From Lachnospiraceae bacterium (GTDB lineage Bacteria > Bacillota > Clostridia > Lachnospirales > Lachnospiraceae): DNA of 64,000 nt. Numbering within the stretch: the first letter of the stretch is position 1; each line of letters begins with the position of its first letter. The stretch spans positions 1-64,000 of the forward strand of contig JAGAJL010000024.1 in NCBI GenBank assembly GCA_017626095.1, given 5' to 3'. Both the position numbers and the translations under genes were made by a program. This document shows, one piece after another, positions 35,206 to 44,844 of this stretch. The notes below the pieces were generated by a model. The model had not been told where the DNA came from. It did not search any database and saw nothing but the letters and a program-made list of their open reading frames with translations.

Positions 35206-36744
35206 CTATTCAGTTACATTCGGCGTACTTACATATTTCACAACCGTAAGTGCGCCTATCACAAGGAGTACACCAATAACAAGCGGTACAACAGCATTTT
35301 TTACAAAGCCTGCGATTAAATAGGTTATAAATGAAATAGCTGCCACCAAAATCACATACGGTATCTGCGTTGACACATGATTCATATGATTACACTGCGC
35401 ACCCGCAGATGCCATAATGGTCGTATCCGAAATCGGCGAACAATGATCTCCGCAAACAGCTCCTGCCATGCAGGCAGATATGGACATAATCATCATTGTC
35501 GGATCGTTTGCAAAACAGTCTACAACGATTGGAATCAGAATTCCAAAGGTGCCCCATGATGTTCCGGTTGAAAAAGCCAGAAATACGGCAACCAGAAAAA
35601 TTATGGCAGGCAGGCAATACAATAATGCGCCTGACATGCCGGCAATAACACCTGCTACATATTCTTTTGCTCCCAAACTATCTGTCATTGCTTTTAATGT
35701 CCATGCAAACGTTAATATTAAAATAGCCGGAACCATTGCCTTAAAGCCTTCCGGAATACATTCACAGGCCTTTTTAAAAGTCACAACACGACGGACCATA
35801 TAAAACAGAATGGTAATAACCAGTGCCACAAAGCTTCCCAGCATCAGTCCGACAGATGCATCACTGTTGGAAAACGCTTCGACAAAATCGGCTCCGCTAA
35901 AGAAACCGCCGGTATAAATCATGCCAATCACACAACTGATAATCAACACTGCAACCGGTAAAACCAAATCCGTAACGGTTCCTTTTGTACTGACTTCATC
36001 ATTCGTCACATTCGCATAAGGTCTGTCTTTGGTCGTATACAAATCGCCTTTTGCCGCATTTTCTTCATGCAACTTCATCGGTCCGAAATCCACTTTCATG
36101 ACAACCAATGCAACCATCGCAACAATGGTAAGCAAAGCATAGTAATTGTACGGAATGGCTTTCATAAAAACTGCAAATCCGTCTTCATTTTCCACAAATC
36201 CGGTCACAGCTGCAGCCCATGACGAAATGGGGGCAATAATACAAATCGGTGCTGCTGTTGCATCGATTAAATAAGCCAGTTTTGCCCGAGATACATTATG
36301 CCTGTCCGTAACAGGTCTCATAACACTACCAACTGTCAGACAGTTAAAATAGTCATCTACGAAAATAAGAACTCCCAAAACAATAGCCGCCAACTGGGCT
36401 CCAACCCGCGTTTTAATATGTGTTCCGGCCCATTTACCAAATGCAGCAGATCCTCCTGCAGCATTTAACAGACATACCATAATTCCCAAAACAACGAGAA
36501 ATACCAAAATACCCACATTATAACTATCAGACAAGACGCCTACCAGACCGTCTTCAAATATATGCAGCATTACCTTCTCACCATCAAAGGTTGGTGAGAA
36601 CATATCACCGTAAAACAAACCGCCAATTACAATGCCGACAAACAACGAACTGTATACCTCTTTGGTGATTAAGGCCAGTATAATTGCCACCAACGGCGGA
36701 ATCAATGCCCAAAAAGTTGCATACATTACAGGTACGTATTCCAT
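35206..36744 (-). CDS. Na+/H+ antiporter NhaC family protein
   Basis: A 512-residue membrane protein of about 11-12 helices. Family features include GGSAAFGKWAGTHIKTR, VLIFVDDYFNCLTVGSVMRPVTD (about residues 130-152) and the late STGTSWGTFGILIPIV and GDHCSPISDTT. The DDYFN and GDHCSPISD segments hold the charged and polar residues expected for ion exchange. The frame reaches 36801, but the ATG at 36744 follows AAGGAG. Whether it carries Na+ for H+ or an amine/organic acid cannot be told from sequence. Confidence 0.88.
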   Translation of the reverse strand: MEYVPVMYATFWALIPPLVAIILALITKEVYSSLFVGIVIGGLFYGDMFSPTFDGEKVMLHIFEDGLVGVLSDSYNVGILVFLVVLGIMVCLLNAAGGSAAFGKWAGTHIKTRVGAQLAAIVLGVLIFVDDYFNCLTVGSVMRPVTDRHNVSRAKLAYLIDATAAPICIIAPISSWAAAVTGFVENEDGFAVFMKAIPYNYYALLTIVAMVALVVMKVDFGPMKLHEENAAKGDLYTTKDRPYANVTNDEVSTKGTVTDLVLPVAVLIISCVIGMIYTGGFFSGADFVEAFSNSDASVGLMLGSFVALVITILFYMVRRVVTFKKACECIPEGFKAMVPAILILTFAWTLKAMTDSLGAKEYVAGVIAGMSGALLYCLPAIIFLVAVFLAFSTGTSWGTFGILIPIVVDCFANDPTMMIMSISACMAGAVCGDHCSPISDTTIMASAGAQCNHMNHVSTQIPYVILVAAISFITYLIAGFVKNAVVPLVIGVLLVIGALTVVKYVSTPNVTE

Positions 36745-36782
36745 ACTTTTCTCCTTCGTTAATAAGATTATTTTATATATGC

Positions 36783-36817
36783 AAAAAGGACCGTTTTTCA
36801 TGTATTAAAAACGGTCC
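36783..36817 (-). terminator. second of two tandem terminators after rpe
   Basis: GGACCGTTTTT and AAAAACGGTCC (36788-36817) form a perfect 11-bp stem followed on the minus strand by TTTTTGC. Confidence 0.8.
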
Positions 36818-36835
36818 TGTAAATACATATACCAA

Positions 36836-36872
36836 CAAAAACGGTTCTGTAAAAATGTGTTAAAAGAACCGT
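36836..36872 (-). terminator. first of two tandem terminators after rpe
   Basis: ACGGTTCT (36841-36848) pairs with AGAACCGT (36865-36872), then TTTTTG on the minus strand. The stem shares ACGGTTCTTTT with the dispersed GGGACG repeat. Confidence 0.75.
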
Positions 36873-36892
36873 CTACCTTAGACCGTTCCATC

Positions 36893-37546
36893 TCATTGTC
36901 CCAGAATGTCCATAAATTTTGCAACATTCTCTTTTATATCACCTTTGAAAACAGAAGAACCGGAAATAATCACATTTGCTCCGGCATCTAAAAGCATTTC
37001 CACATTCTGAAGTGTTACTCCTCCGTCTACAGCAACATCAACCGATAAACCTCTTCGTTCAATTTCTTTCCGGACTGCGGTTATTTTCTGTGTACAGCTG
37101 TCCAGATATTTCTGACCTCCAAATCCGGTATTAACCGTCATAACCAGCACCTGATCCACATAATCCAAATAGGGATACACCGATTCGATTGGTGTCTGCG
37201 GATGCAAAGAAATCCCCGTCCGCATACCTTTTCCTTTTATTTTTAAAAGTGTATCAATCATACAACGACAGGCTTCCACATGAATGGTCAGACTATTTGA
37301 TCCAACTTCGGCAAATTGATCAATATACCTCTCCGGCTCCTCAATCATCAGATGTACGTCAAAAAATTTATCCGTAATCGGTCTGATGGATTGAATAATC
37401 GGAAAACCAAAAGAAATGGACGGAACAAAAAGACCATCCATTACATCAATATGTATATACTCCGCGCCGGCCTCATCTGCAATCCGGATTTGCTCGCCAA
37501 GTTTTGAAAAATCAGCCGCTAAAATTGATGGGGACAAAATATTCAT
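36893..37546 (-). CDS. rpe: ribulose-phosphate 3-epimerase
   Basis: A 217-residue TIM-barrel enzyme that interconverts ribulose-5-phosphate and xylulose-5-phosphate. Metal and catalytic residues are visible in LSPSILAADFSKLG, YIHIDVMDGLFVPSISFG and FDVHLMIEEPERYI, with MTVNTGFGGQKY and VDGGVTLQNV further on. The frame is open to 37573, but the ATG at 37546 after AAAGGAG is right. It follows rsgA by 2 bp at the 3' end of the murE operon and is closed by two terminators. Confidence 0.95.
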   Translation of the reverse strand: MNILSPSILAADFSKLGEQIRIADEAGAEYIHIDVMDGLFVPSISFGFPIIQSIRPITDKFFDVHLMIEEPERYIDQFAEVGSNSLTIHVEACRCMIDTLLKIKGKGMRTGISLHPQTPIESVYPYLDYVDQVLVMTVNTGFGGQKYLDSCTQKITAVRKEIERRGLSVDVAVDGGVTLQNVEMLLDAGANVIISGSSVFKGDIKENVAKFMDILGQ

Positions 37547-37548
37547 TG

Positions 37549-38427
37549 CTAGTATCTCCTTTTGTTTTTGCATTCCGCATATAGATTTACATAGTCGTCA
37601 TAACGCTCTTTACTCATTTCCCCTAAAGTAAGAGCCTGCTTTACCCCACAATCAGGTTCATGAATATGTGCACATCCCAAAAACCTGCATTTATCCCGAT
37701 ATCTTCTCATCTCGGGAAAACAATTCTCCAATTCTTCCGGTAACAAATATGATACATCCAAGGAGCTAAATCCCGGTGTGTCAAAAATAAACGTATCCCG
37801 GTCAATTTCCAACAGTTCACTATGTCTGGTCGTATGCTTTCCTCTTGCAATCTTTTCACTCACAGAGCCGGTTTCCATAATCACCCGGTCCTGCAAAAGA
37901 TTGATTAATGTGGATTTACCAACTCCACTCGGACCGGCTACGGTTGTTACCTTACCTCTTAACAATTCCCGAACCAAATCAATTCCCTGCCCTTTTTTTG
38001 CACTGATCAAAACAGTCCGGTATCCTGCTTTTTCATAAATCTGCTGTAAATACTCCAAATCCGCATTGGAAACCAGATCGGCTTTGTTAAAACAGATAAT
38101 CGTTGGAATATTATAATGTTCCATCTGAATCAAAAACCGATCAAGTAATCCTAAATTGGGCATTGGATGCGCCGCCGCAAAGATAACCATTGCCTGATCA
38201 ATATTTGCCACAGCCGGGCGTATCAATTCATTCTTGCGATCCTTTATTTCTGAAATATGCCCCAGTGACTTGTCCTGATCCAAAACATCCATGGATACCA
38301 GATCACCTACCAAGGGCTTCTTATGATCTTTTCTGAAAACACCTTTGGCTTTGCACTCATATACGATGCCATCCGTACAACGGACATAATAAAATCCTGC
38401 AATTCCTTTTACAATAATTCCCTGCAT
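37549..38427 (-). CDS. rsgA: ribosome small subunit-dependent GTPase RsgA
   Basis: A 292-residue circularly permuted GTPase that assists 30S maturation. An OB-fold covers the first 70 residues. The G motifs come in permuted order: NKAD (about 115-118), then GPSGVGKSTLI (about 165-175), then DTPGF. A C-terminal zinc knuckle is formed by CRFLGCAHIHEPDC. A TTG at 38436 is in frame, but the ATG at 38427 follows AGGAA. It follows prkC by 12 bp, as in many Firmicutes. Confidence 0.95.
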   Translation of the reverse strand: MQGIIVKGIAGFYYVRCTDGIVYECKAKGVFRKDHKKPLVGDLVSMDVLDQDKSLGHISEIKDRKNELIRPAVANIDQAMVIFAAAHPMPNLGLLDRFLIQMEHYNIPTIICFNKADLVSNADLEYLQQIYEKAGYRTVLISAKKGQGIDLVRELLRGKVTTVAGPSGVGKSTLINLLQDRVIMETGSVSEKIARGKHTTRHSELLEIDRDTFIFDTPGFSSLDVSYLLPEELENCFPEMRRYRDKCRFLGCAHIHEPDCGVKQALTLGEMSKERYDDYVNLYAECKNKRRY

Positions 38428-38439
38428 GCAACCCAATTC

Positions 38440-40605
38440 CTATTCTGCCTTTGTAAAGGTTACATTCTGGACACCAAATTCAACCGGGACTTCAGTTTCC
38501 ACAGTGTCATAAATTGGATTTCCGGCTTCATCTACCTCACCGGTATCTACCGTCTGTGATTCTTTTTTTGTCCCATTCATAACAATGGTACCTGTTTCCG
38601 CTTTCAGTCCCGTCTCATTGATTTCATAAGGGAAAGAAGCTGTTTCGTACACCTTCTTTGTCCCTGCAGCATCCGTCAAAGTAATGGTAACCGTACCTCC
38701 TGTGTATCCTTCGGGTGCATTAAGAGTTACGGAATATTTATAAGATACATCTTTTTTACCTAAACTGATAACAAAATTAACCGTACTGTTTTCTCCGATT
38801 TCTGTTCCGGGAGAATAACTCTGGGAAAGGACATCCCCTTTGGTAACCGAGTCACTGTATTCCTCCGTAACCGTTCCAGCCTTTAAATTAGCTGAAGCTA
38901 ACTTATCCTTTGCCTCACTTTCGGACATACCTCTTAAATCCGGAACTGTTACCAGCTTTTCTGCCGGTCCGGAACTGATTTTCAAAACGATGGTAGATCC
39001 TGCTGCGACTTTTTCCAATGCGTCCGGTGACTGTGAAATAACCAGTCCCTCATCAATGGTATCGGAATATTCGGTTTCTTTGGAAACCCTGAATCCAAGT
39101 GACGTTAATGCTGTAGTAGCATCTGTCTCTGAACTTCCGACAACATTAGGAATTTCAATACCGGAAACACCACTGCTGACGGTTAAAATAACCAGACTGT
39201 GTTCTTCCACCATCTCGCCTTCGGCAATACTCTGTCTGATGACAATATTTTCCGGAACTTCTGACGATTCTTCATACTGAACATCCACAGATAAATACAG
39301 TTCTTCCAATGTCGATTTAGCGGCATCCACATTGAAACCAACCACATTGATCACTTCCACCATCTGGGTTTCTTCTTCCTGTGAATCGGAACCGCCCTTA
39401 AAAATACCAATGGCGTTTGCCACAAGTACCAACGCAATCACACCGATGATAACGGCTGCCACGATGGCTAAAATCGTTGTAATACGCTCCATCTTGGGAT
39501 CTAAATCATCATCATCGTACTCGTCATCGTCTTCGTATTCTTCTTCGTCGTATTCTTCATCCTCTTCTTCGACGTCTTCATCCTCATATTCATCTTCGTC
39601 GCTCTCATCATCCATAATCATAAATTTGGATTTCTTGGGCTTCGGCTTTTCTTCGTTTAAGCGCATATGAATATCTTCTACTGCCAAAGTACCGGTACGC
39701 TCTTTGATGGATGCAAGTTCTTCATCCGTAACCGGTCTGGTGGCGGCTGCTGTATCCACATCAATCATGGTTACAAAATCTTCATCCGGAGTAACCAGTG
39801 ATTTCTTTAAATCCAGTGTCAGCTCGCTCATCTTCTGATAACGACGGTCAGGGCTTTTCTGCGTACATTTATAAATGATTTTTTCTACACATACCGGAAT
39901 TTCAGGAACATATTCTCTGGGAGAAGGCATTTCATCCTGAATATGTTTAATGGCAATGGCAACCGTTGTTTCGCCATCAAAAGGCACATGTCCCGTTACC
40001 ATTTCAAATAAGGTACATCCCAAAGAGTAGATATCACTCTTTTCATCCGAGAAACCACCTCTTGCCTGCTCCGGAGAAGTATAATGAACACTACCCATGA
40101 CATTTGATGTAATCGTATTGCTGGTTGCTGCCTTGGCAATACCAAAATCCATGACTTTTACCTTGCCGTCACGGGAAATCATAATATTCTGAGGTTTGAT
40201 ATCCCTGTGAATAATATGATTGTTGTGTGCAGCTTCAATACCCATGGATACCTGAATTGCAATGCTGATTGCTTCTTTGATGGAAAGACGGGATTTTTTC
40301 TCGATATATTTTTTGAGCGTAATGCCCTCAATCAACTCCATAACGATATAATTGATACCATCTTCTTCACCAACGTCATAAACGCCGACAATATTGGGAT
40401 GCATCAATCCTGCCGCAGCCTGAGCTTCCACACGGAATTTGGAAACAAAATTTGTATTTTCCGAAAACTCCTGTTTCAAAACTTTCACTGCAACAAATCT
40501 GTTCAGTTTATGGTCCTTTGCTTTATATACATCGCTCATACCGCCGGTACCGATTTTATCCAAAATCTCATAGCGGTCTCCGATTAACATTCCAAGTATT
40601 ATCAT
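38440..40605 (-). CDS. prkC: PASTA-domain serine/threonine kinase PrkC
   Basis: A 721-residue membrane kinase that senses muropeptides or lipid II. The kinase domain (about residues 12-270) has GTGGMSDVYKA, the catalytic HRDIKPQN, DFGIAK and the activation segment SNVMGSVHYTSPEQARGG. A cytoplasmic linker of about 40 almost wholly acidic residues (around 328-368) precedes the membrane helix (about 375-398). Three PASTA repeats (VINVVGFNVDAAKSTL, IEIPNVVGSSETDATT, VTVPDLRGMSESEAKD) are followed by a C-terminal domain of about 120 residues. The start overlaps the stp stop by 4 bp. Confidence 0.95.
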   Translation of the reverse strand: MIILGMLIGDRYEILDKIGTGGMSDVYKAKDHKLNRFVAVKVLKQEFSENTNFVSKFRVEAQAAAGLMHPNIVGVYDVGEEDGINYIVMELIEGITLKKYIEKKSRLSIKEAISIAIQVSMGIEAAHNNHIIHRDIKPQNIMISRDGKVKVMDFGIAKAATSNTITSNVMGSVHYTSPEQARGGFSDEKSDIYSLGCTLFEMVTGHVPFDGETTVAIAIKHIQDEMPSPREYVPEIPVCVEKIIYKCTQKSPDRRYQKMSELTLDLKKSLVTPDEDFVTMIDVDTAAATRPVTDEELASIKERTGTLAVEDIHMRLNEEKPKPKKSKFMIMDDESDEDEYEDEDVEEEDEEYDEEEYEDDDEYDDDDLDPKMERITTILAIVAAVIIGVIALVLVANAIGIFKGGSDSQEEETQMVEVINVVGFNVDAAKSTLEELYLSVDVQYEESSEVPENIVIRQSIAEGEMVEEHSLVILTVSSGVSGIEIPNVVGSSETDATTALTSLGFRVSKETEYSDTIDEGLVISQSPDALEKVAAGSTIVLKISSGPAEKLVTVPDLRGMSESEAKDKLASANLKAGTVTEEYSDSVTKGDVLSQSYSPGTEIGENSTVNFVISLGKKDVSYKYSVTLNAPEGYTGGTVTITLTDAAGTKKVYETASFPYEINETGLKAETGTIVMNGTKKESQTVDTGEVDEAGNPIYDTVETEVPVEFGVQNVTFTKAE

Positions 40606-41360
40606 TCTTTCACCTCATCATCTTCAACCAGTCTGACCAAAACAACGGCAATATTGTCTTTTCCACCGTTTTCATTGGCTGCCTTAATCAAAGCATCACC
40701 CTTTTGAATCAATTCCTCTTTTTCAGGGTTTAATAAAATTGATTCAATTTCTTTATCTTCAAGCATATTGGTAAGACCATCGGAACACATCAAAACAATA
40801 TCCCCGGTCTCGAGCTCCTCTGTAAAGAAATCCGCTTCAACCTCATCTTTTGCTCCTATGGCTCTGGTTATAATATTTTTATCCGGATGCAATCTGGCAT
40901 CTTCCCTGCTCAGTCCGCCCAGACGAATCATCTCCTCAACCAGAGAATGATCCTCCGTAATCTGTCGCAAACCGTCTTTGTTAAGTAAATACAATCTGGA
41001 ATCCCCAATATTGGAAACCTGCAGATATTTTCCGATAATCGTGGCAGTAACCAGTGTCGTTCCCATGCCAAACAGACTTTCATTTTCAGATGCTTCTTTT
41101 CTGATTTTGGCATTTGCTGTTTTAATTGCCTTTTTAATGATAATCGTCGGATTCTTTTCAAAAGAATTCTGAATCTCATTCACAACGGTTTCCGTTGTAC
41201 ATTTCGACGCATAATCCCCGGCATTATGGCCGCCCATACCATCTGCAACAATAAACAGATTGGGCATGTTACCAAGCGGTTTTGCTGAAGAAAAAACATA
41301 ATCCTGATTCAGTTGTCTTTTTCTGCCAATATCCGTCGCGGAGTATGTCTCTAACAACAT
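40602..41360 (-). CDS. stp: PP2C-type Stp protein phosphatase
   Basis: A 252-residue metal-dependent phosphatase that reverses PrkC phosphorylation. Metal ligands are in VADGMGGHNAGDYAS (about residues 38-52) and in CSDGLTNMLED and KDNIAVVLV toward the C-terminus. The N-terminal ATDIGRKRQLNQDYVF is typical of Stp. Its stop overlaps the prkC start (ATGA), and rlmN ends 19 bp upstream. AAGGAGG precedes the ATG. Confidence 0.95.
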   Translation of the reverse strand: MLLETYSATDIGRKRQLNQDYVFSSAKPLGNMPNLFIVADGMGGHNAGDYASKCTTETVVNEIQNSFEKNPTIIIKKAIKTANAKIRKEASENESLFGMGTTLVTATIIGKYLQVSNIGDSRLYLLNKDGLRQITEDHSLVEEMIRLGGLSREDARLHPDKNIITRAIGAKDEVEADFFTEELETGDIVLMCSDGLTNMLEDKEIESILLNPEKEELIQKGDALIKAANENGGKDNIAVVLVRLVEDDEVKE

Positions 41361-41379
41361 GTTTCCTCCTTGTTATATG

Positions 41380-42510
41380 CTAACTTTCTTCTAAATGTCT
41401 CTTTCTTAACTGTCCGCAGGCCCCATCGATATCCCTGCCCATTTCTCTTCTAATAGTAACATTTATTCGATTTTTTTCAAGTTTATTTTTAAATGCAGTC
41501 ACATACTCCTGCTTCGGTTGTCTGTAATCACGCTCTTTGATGGGATTAACCGGGATCAGATTAATATGACAGTTTCTGCCCGACGCAAGAGTTGTCAGAT
41601 TCATAACATCTTCATTGGTATCATTCACACCTGAGACCAGACTGTATTCAAACGTAATGCGCCTTCCCGTTTTTTCAAAATAAGTATCGATTGCTTCCAT
41701 TAGTTCATCGATCTTATATGCCTTCGCAATCGGCATAAGCTCCTGTCTTTTTTCATCTGTTGCACCATGTAAAGACAAGGCAAGCGTAATCTGAAGTTTT
41801 TCATCTGCCAGCCTGTATATATTGGGGACAATTCCGCATGTCGAAACCGTAATATTCCGTTGGCTGATATTCAGTCCGTTTTCATCCGAGAGCAGTTTTA
41901 TAAAGGTAATCAGATTTTCATAATTATCCAGGGGTTCACCGGTTCCCATAACAACGACATTGGAAATCCTTTCCCCAATCAGACGACTGATGGCATAAAT
42001 CTGATCCAGCATTTCCGACGGTTTCAGATTACGTGTCAGACCGTCGAGTGTAGAAGCACAAAACCGGCAGCCCATCCGGCACCCCACCTGCGAGGAAATA
42101 CAAACACTGTTTCCATGCTTATAACGCATCAGCACACTTTCTACAACATTTCCGTCTTCTAAGGCAAACAGGTATTTTTTGGTGCCGTCCAGTTTGGATT
42201 CCTGCACACAAACAACAGACAGCGATGTGTACACAAAGTTTTCTTTACATTGTTCCCGAAATGCTTTGGAAATATTAGTCATTTCATCGAAACTGCGGGC
42301 TAACTTCACATGCATCCAGTCATACAACTGATCTGCGCGGAATTTCTTTTCGCCCATTTCCTCTATTACCTGTCGCAATTTGGTTTTGTTTAGTGATTTA
42401 ATATCTGCTTTGTTTTCTGTTTCTGTTGTTATTTCTGATTCTTTTTTCGCTTTTATTTTTGTTTCTATTGTTGTTTCTTTTTTTGTTTCTGTATTTCTCT
42501 TCATTTCCAT
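41380..42510 (-). CDS. rlmN: 23S rRNA/tRNA A2503 methyltransferase RlmN
   Basis: A 376-residue radical SAM enzyme that makes 2-methyladenosine in 23S rRNA and tRNA. The iron-sulfur motif is CRMGCRFC, with the conserved CGIVPNIYRLADE and SLHGATDEKRQELMPI, and the methyl-carrying Cys near the end in GRDIDGACGQL. The first 37 residues (MEMKRNTETKKETTI and onward) are a low-complexity Lys/Glu/Thr extension absent from most homologues. The ribosome binding site is weak and no internal ATG offers a better start. A dispersed structured repeat lies directly upstream. Confidence 0.94.
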   Translation of the reverse strand: MEMKRNTETKKETTIETKIKAKKESEITTETENKADIKSLNKTKLRQVIEEMGEKKFRADQLYDWMHVKLARSFDEMTNISKAFREQCKENFVYTSLSVVCVQESKLDGTKKYLFALEDGNVVESVLMRYKHGNSVCISSQVGCRMGCRFCASTLDGLTRNLKPSEMLDQIYAISRLIGERISNVVVMGTGEPLDNYENLITFIKLLSDENGLNISQRNITVSTCGIVPNIYRLADEKLQITLALSLHGATDEKRQELMPIAKAYKIDELMEAIDTYFEKTGRRITFEYSLVSGVNDTNEDVMNLTTLASGRNCHINLIPVNPIKERDYRQPKQEYVTAFKNKLEKNRINVTIRREMGRDIDGACGQLRKRHLEES

Positions 42511-42529
42511 ATTCTTTTCTATATAATGA

Positions 42530-42604
42530 GTTGGGTCAAAAAGTATTTTACCCCCATTGATACCAACGGATTGCTACGCATTTTGCGTTCTCACAATCCT
42601 AAAC
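42530..42604 (-). repeat. 75-bp structured dispersed repeat, rlmN copy
   Basis: On the minus strand it begins TTTAGGATTG and contains GCGTAGCAATCC, CGTTGGTATCAATGG and TTTTTGACCC. The second copy lies at 60484-60559 in the same orientation relative to the next gene. Two hairpins can form: GGATTG/CAATCC and GGGT/ACCC. The rsmB stop codon (TAG) is part of the repeat. Confidence 0.8.
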
Positions 42605-43903
42605 CATTTTTTGAAACAACGCCATATAAAATCCGTCCGTCAGACCATTCGGTGCCGGATATAACGTTTTTTCCTTTATCAATTGAAATGCAGACTGATT
42701 CTCAAACCAGTGCACATTATCTTCATTTTCTTCTTTTGTCAGAGTGCAGGTTGAAAACAAAAGAAATCTGCCCTTTTTCACATATTGCCCAACTGTTTCC
42801 AAAATCTGACGCTGCAGCGCAGCAATCTCTGTGATATCACTTTTTGTCAGACGATATTTGATATCGGCCTTTCGTCCAGCCACGCCAAGCCCTGAACAGG
42901 GCAAATCAGCAATCACAAGGTCGGCCTTTCCAATCTCGTCTTCATCTAAAACCGTAGCATCCCACACCTTTGCAGCAATATTTTGGTAGCCGCTTCGTCT
43001 GATATTTTCAAGAATGAATTCCATTTTTCTTTCCGATAAATCACGGACACTGACATATCCGCTTCCCTGAAGTTTAGAAGCAGCGTGCAAAGCTTTTCCT
43101 CCGGGTGCTCCGCACACATCCACAACGTACCAGCCTTTTTGAATTCCGGCAAACTCTATAATCTCCATGGAACCGGCATCCTGTATCATAATTTTTCCTT
43201 CTGCAAATCCCGGAAGATTATCCACTCTGTCCGGATTTTTTACAAGGTAAGCATAGGGAAGCGTCGGAAGCTGTTCCAAATCAATATGTTCTTTCCTAAA
43301 GGCTTCCAGCAAGGACGTTTTTTCTGCATCCTTCATACCTTCATCCATACGAATCATCAAAGGACGTTTTTCGATTAATCCCTGTAAAACGCGCTCCGTC
43401 TCCTCGAATCCCAACTGTTCCATCCACAAGGAAACAATCCATTCCGGCATGGAATAGCGAACAGATAAGTAGAAAAGCGGATTCGTTACAACATCCGGAT
43501 AAACAATATTTTCTTTATTGCGCGCAATGGTTCGAAGTACCCCGTTTACAAAACCTTTTAAAGATTGAAATCCTCTCTTGGATGCAAGCTTAACCGCTTC
43601 GTTGCATACGGCCGCATCCATAGTTTTATCCATATACAAAAGCTGGTACACACTCATACGCATCAGAGAGCGGATCAATGGTTTCATTTTCTTTACTTTT
43701 ACTTTCGAAAATTGATCAATCACGTAATCTAACTCTATGGCTCGCTCTATCGTACCTTCCGTAACACATTTTATGAAGGAACGGTCTCTTTTTTCCAAGA
43801 AACCATATTTATCCAACACCTGTTTTAAAACATAATGGCTGTACTGCTTCTTTTCCATAATTTCCATGACACAGTCCAGCGCGATTTCTCTCGTATTCGT
43901 CAT
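42599..43903 (-). CDS. rsmB: 16S rRNA m5C967 methyltransferase RsmB
   Basis: A 434-residue enzyme with an N-terminal NusB-like RNA-binding domain (about residues 1-130) and a SAM methyltransferase domain. SAM binding is at DVCGAPGGKALHAASKL, and the two conserved cysteines are in ADLPCSGLGV and FSTCTLTKEENE. GAGG precedes the ATG at 43903. The stop codon falls at the edge of the dispersed repeat, so the very C-terminus may have been reset by its insertion. It lies 14 bp after fmt. Confidence 0.95.
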   Translation of the reverse strand: MTNTREIALDCVMEIMEKKQYSHYVLKQVLDKYGFLEKRDRSFIKCVTEGTIERAIELDYVIDQFSKVKVKKMKPLIRSLMRMSVYQLLYMDKTMDAAVCNEAVKLASKRGFQSLKGFVNGVLRTIARNKENIVYPDVVTNPLFYLSVRYSMPEWIVSLWMEQLGFEETERVLQGLIEKRPLMIRMDEGMKDAEKTSLLEAFRKEHIDLEQLPTLPYAYLVKNPDRVDNLPGFAEGKIMIQDAGSMEIIEFAGIQKGWYVVDVCGAPGGKALHAASKLQGSGYVSVRDLSERKMEFILENIRRSGYQNIAAKVWDATVLDEDEIGKADLVIADLPCSGLGVAGRKADIKYRLTKSDITEIAALQRQILETVGQYVKKGRFLLFSTCTLTKEENEDNVHWFENQSAFQLIKEKTLYPAPNGLTDGFYMALFQKMV

Positions 43904-43917
43904 ATTTCCTCTTTACG

Positions 43918-44844
43918 TCATCCCAGCACAGTTCCAATCTCAACTGTCCTGCCGACCAAAAAATCTCTTGCAGACATTCTCTTTTTGCCTTCCAACTGCA
44001 ATTCCGTAATCGCCAGTGCATTTTTTCCGGTTGTAACAACAATGGAATCCTTTGTCACTTCACATACACATCCGGGCTCTCCGCCTGTTTTCTCTACCAC
44101 ATGGGATTTCCAGATTTTCAGCTGTTTTCCCTGCAACTGTGTATAAGCACTCGGCCAGGAATTTAAGCCCCTCACAAGATGTTCGATGGTATCGGCATCT
44201 TGTGTCCAGTCAATCCTTCCATGGGCTTTCGTGAGCATGCCTGCATAGGTGCTTTTTGTTTCATCCTGCTTAATCGGATGCACATCCCCTGCTTCAATTT
44301 TAGGCAAGACCTCAATCAAAAAATCGGAACCGGCTTTTGCAAGTTTTTCAAACAGGCTTTCTCCGGTGTCTTCATCATCAATCGGCACAACCTTTTGAAA
44401 AAGGATGTCTCCGGTATCCAGACCTTTATCCATCTGCATAATGGTAATTCCTGTTTCTTTTTCTTTGTCGATGATACTCCACTGAATCGGTGCCGCTCCG
44501 CGATATTTGGGCAACAGAGAGGCGTGAATATTGATACAGCCATACTTTGGCATATGCAAAATCTCTTCCGATAAAATCTGTCCAAATGCAGCGACCACAA
44601 AAATATCGGCTTCATATTGCGCCAACTCTGCAACGGCCTCCGGATTCTTAATTTTAGCGGGCGTCAAAACCGGAATATTGTGCTTAAGCGCACATGCTTT
44701 TACCGGCGAAGGAATCAATTTATCACTTCTGCCTTTTGCTTTATCAGGCTGTGTTACAACAGCCGTCACTTCATATCCCGCTGCAATCAGTGCCTCTAAG
44801 GGACCGACTGCAAAATCAGGGGTTCCCATATATACAACTTTCAT
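43918..44844 (-). CDS. fmt: methionyl-tRNA formyltransferase
   Basis: A 308-residue enzyme that formylates initiator Met-tRNA with 10-formyl-THF. The N-terminal Rossmann domain starts VVYMGTPDFAVGPLEAL. The catalytic region has INIHASLLPKYRGAAPIQW and the Asp-containing MDKGLDTGDIL, and a C-terminal OB-like domain follows. AAGGAG precedes the ATG. It is paired with def upstream, as is usual, although 185 bp and a copy of a dispersed repeat separate them. Confidence 0.96.
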   Translation of the reverse strand: MKVVYMGTPDFAVGPLEALIAAGYEVTAVVTQPDKAKGRSDKLIPSPVKACALKHNIPVLTPAKIKNPEAVAELAQYEADIFVVAAFGQILSEEILHMPKYGCINIHASLLPKYRGAAPIQWSIIDKEKETGITIMQMDKGLDTGDILFQKVVPIDDEDTGESLFEKLAKAGSDFLIEVLPKIEAGDVHPIKQDETKSTYAGMLTKAHGRIDWTQDADTIEHLVRGLNSWPSAYTQLQGKQLKIWKSHVVEKTGGEPGCVCEVTKDSIVVTTGKNALAITELQLEGKKRMSARDFLVGRTVEIGTVLG

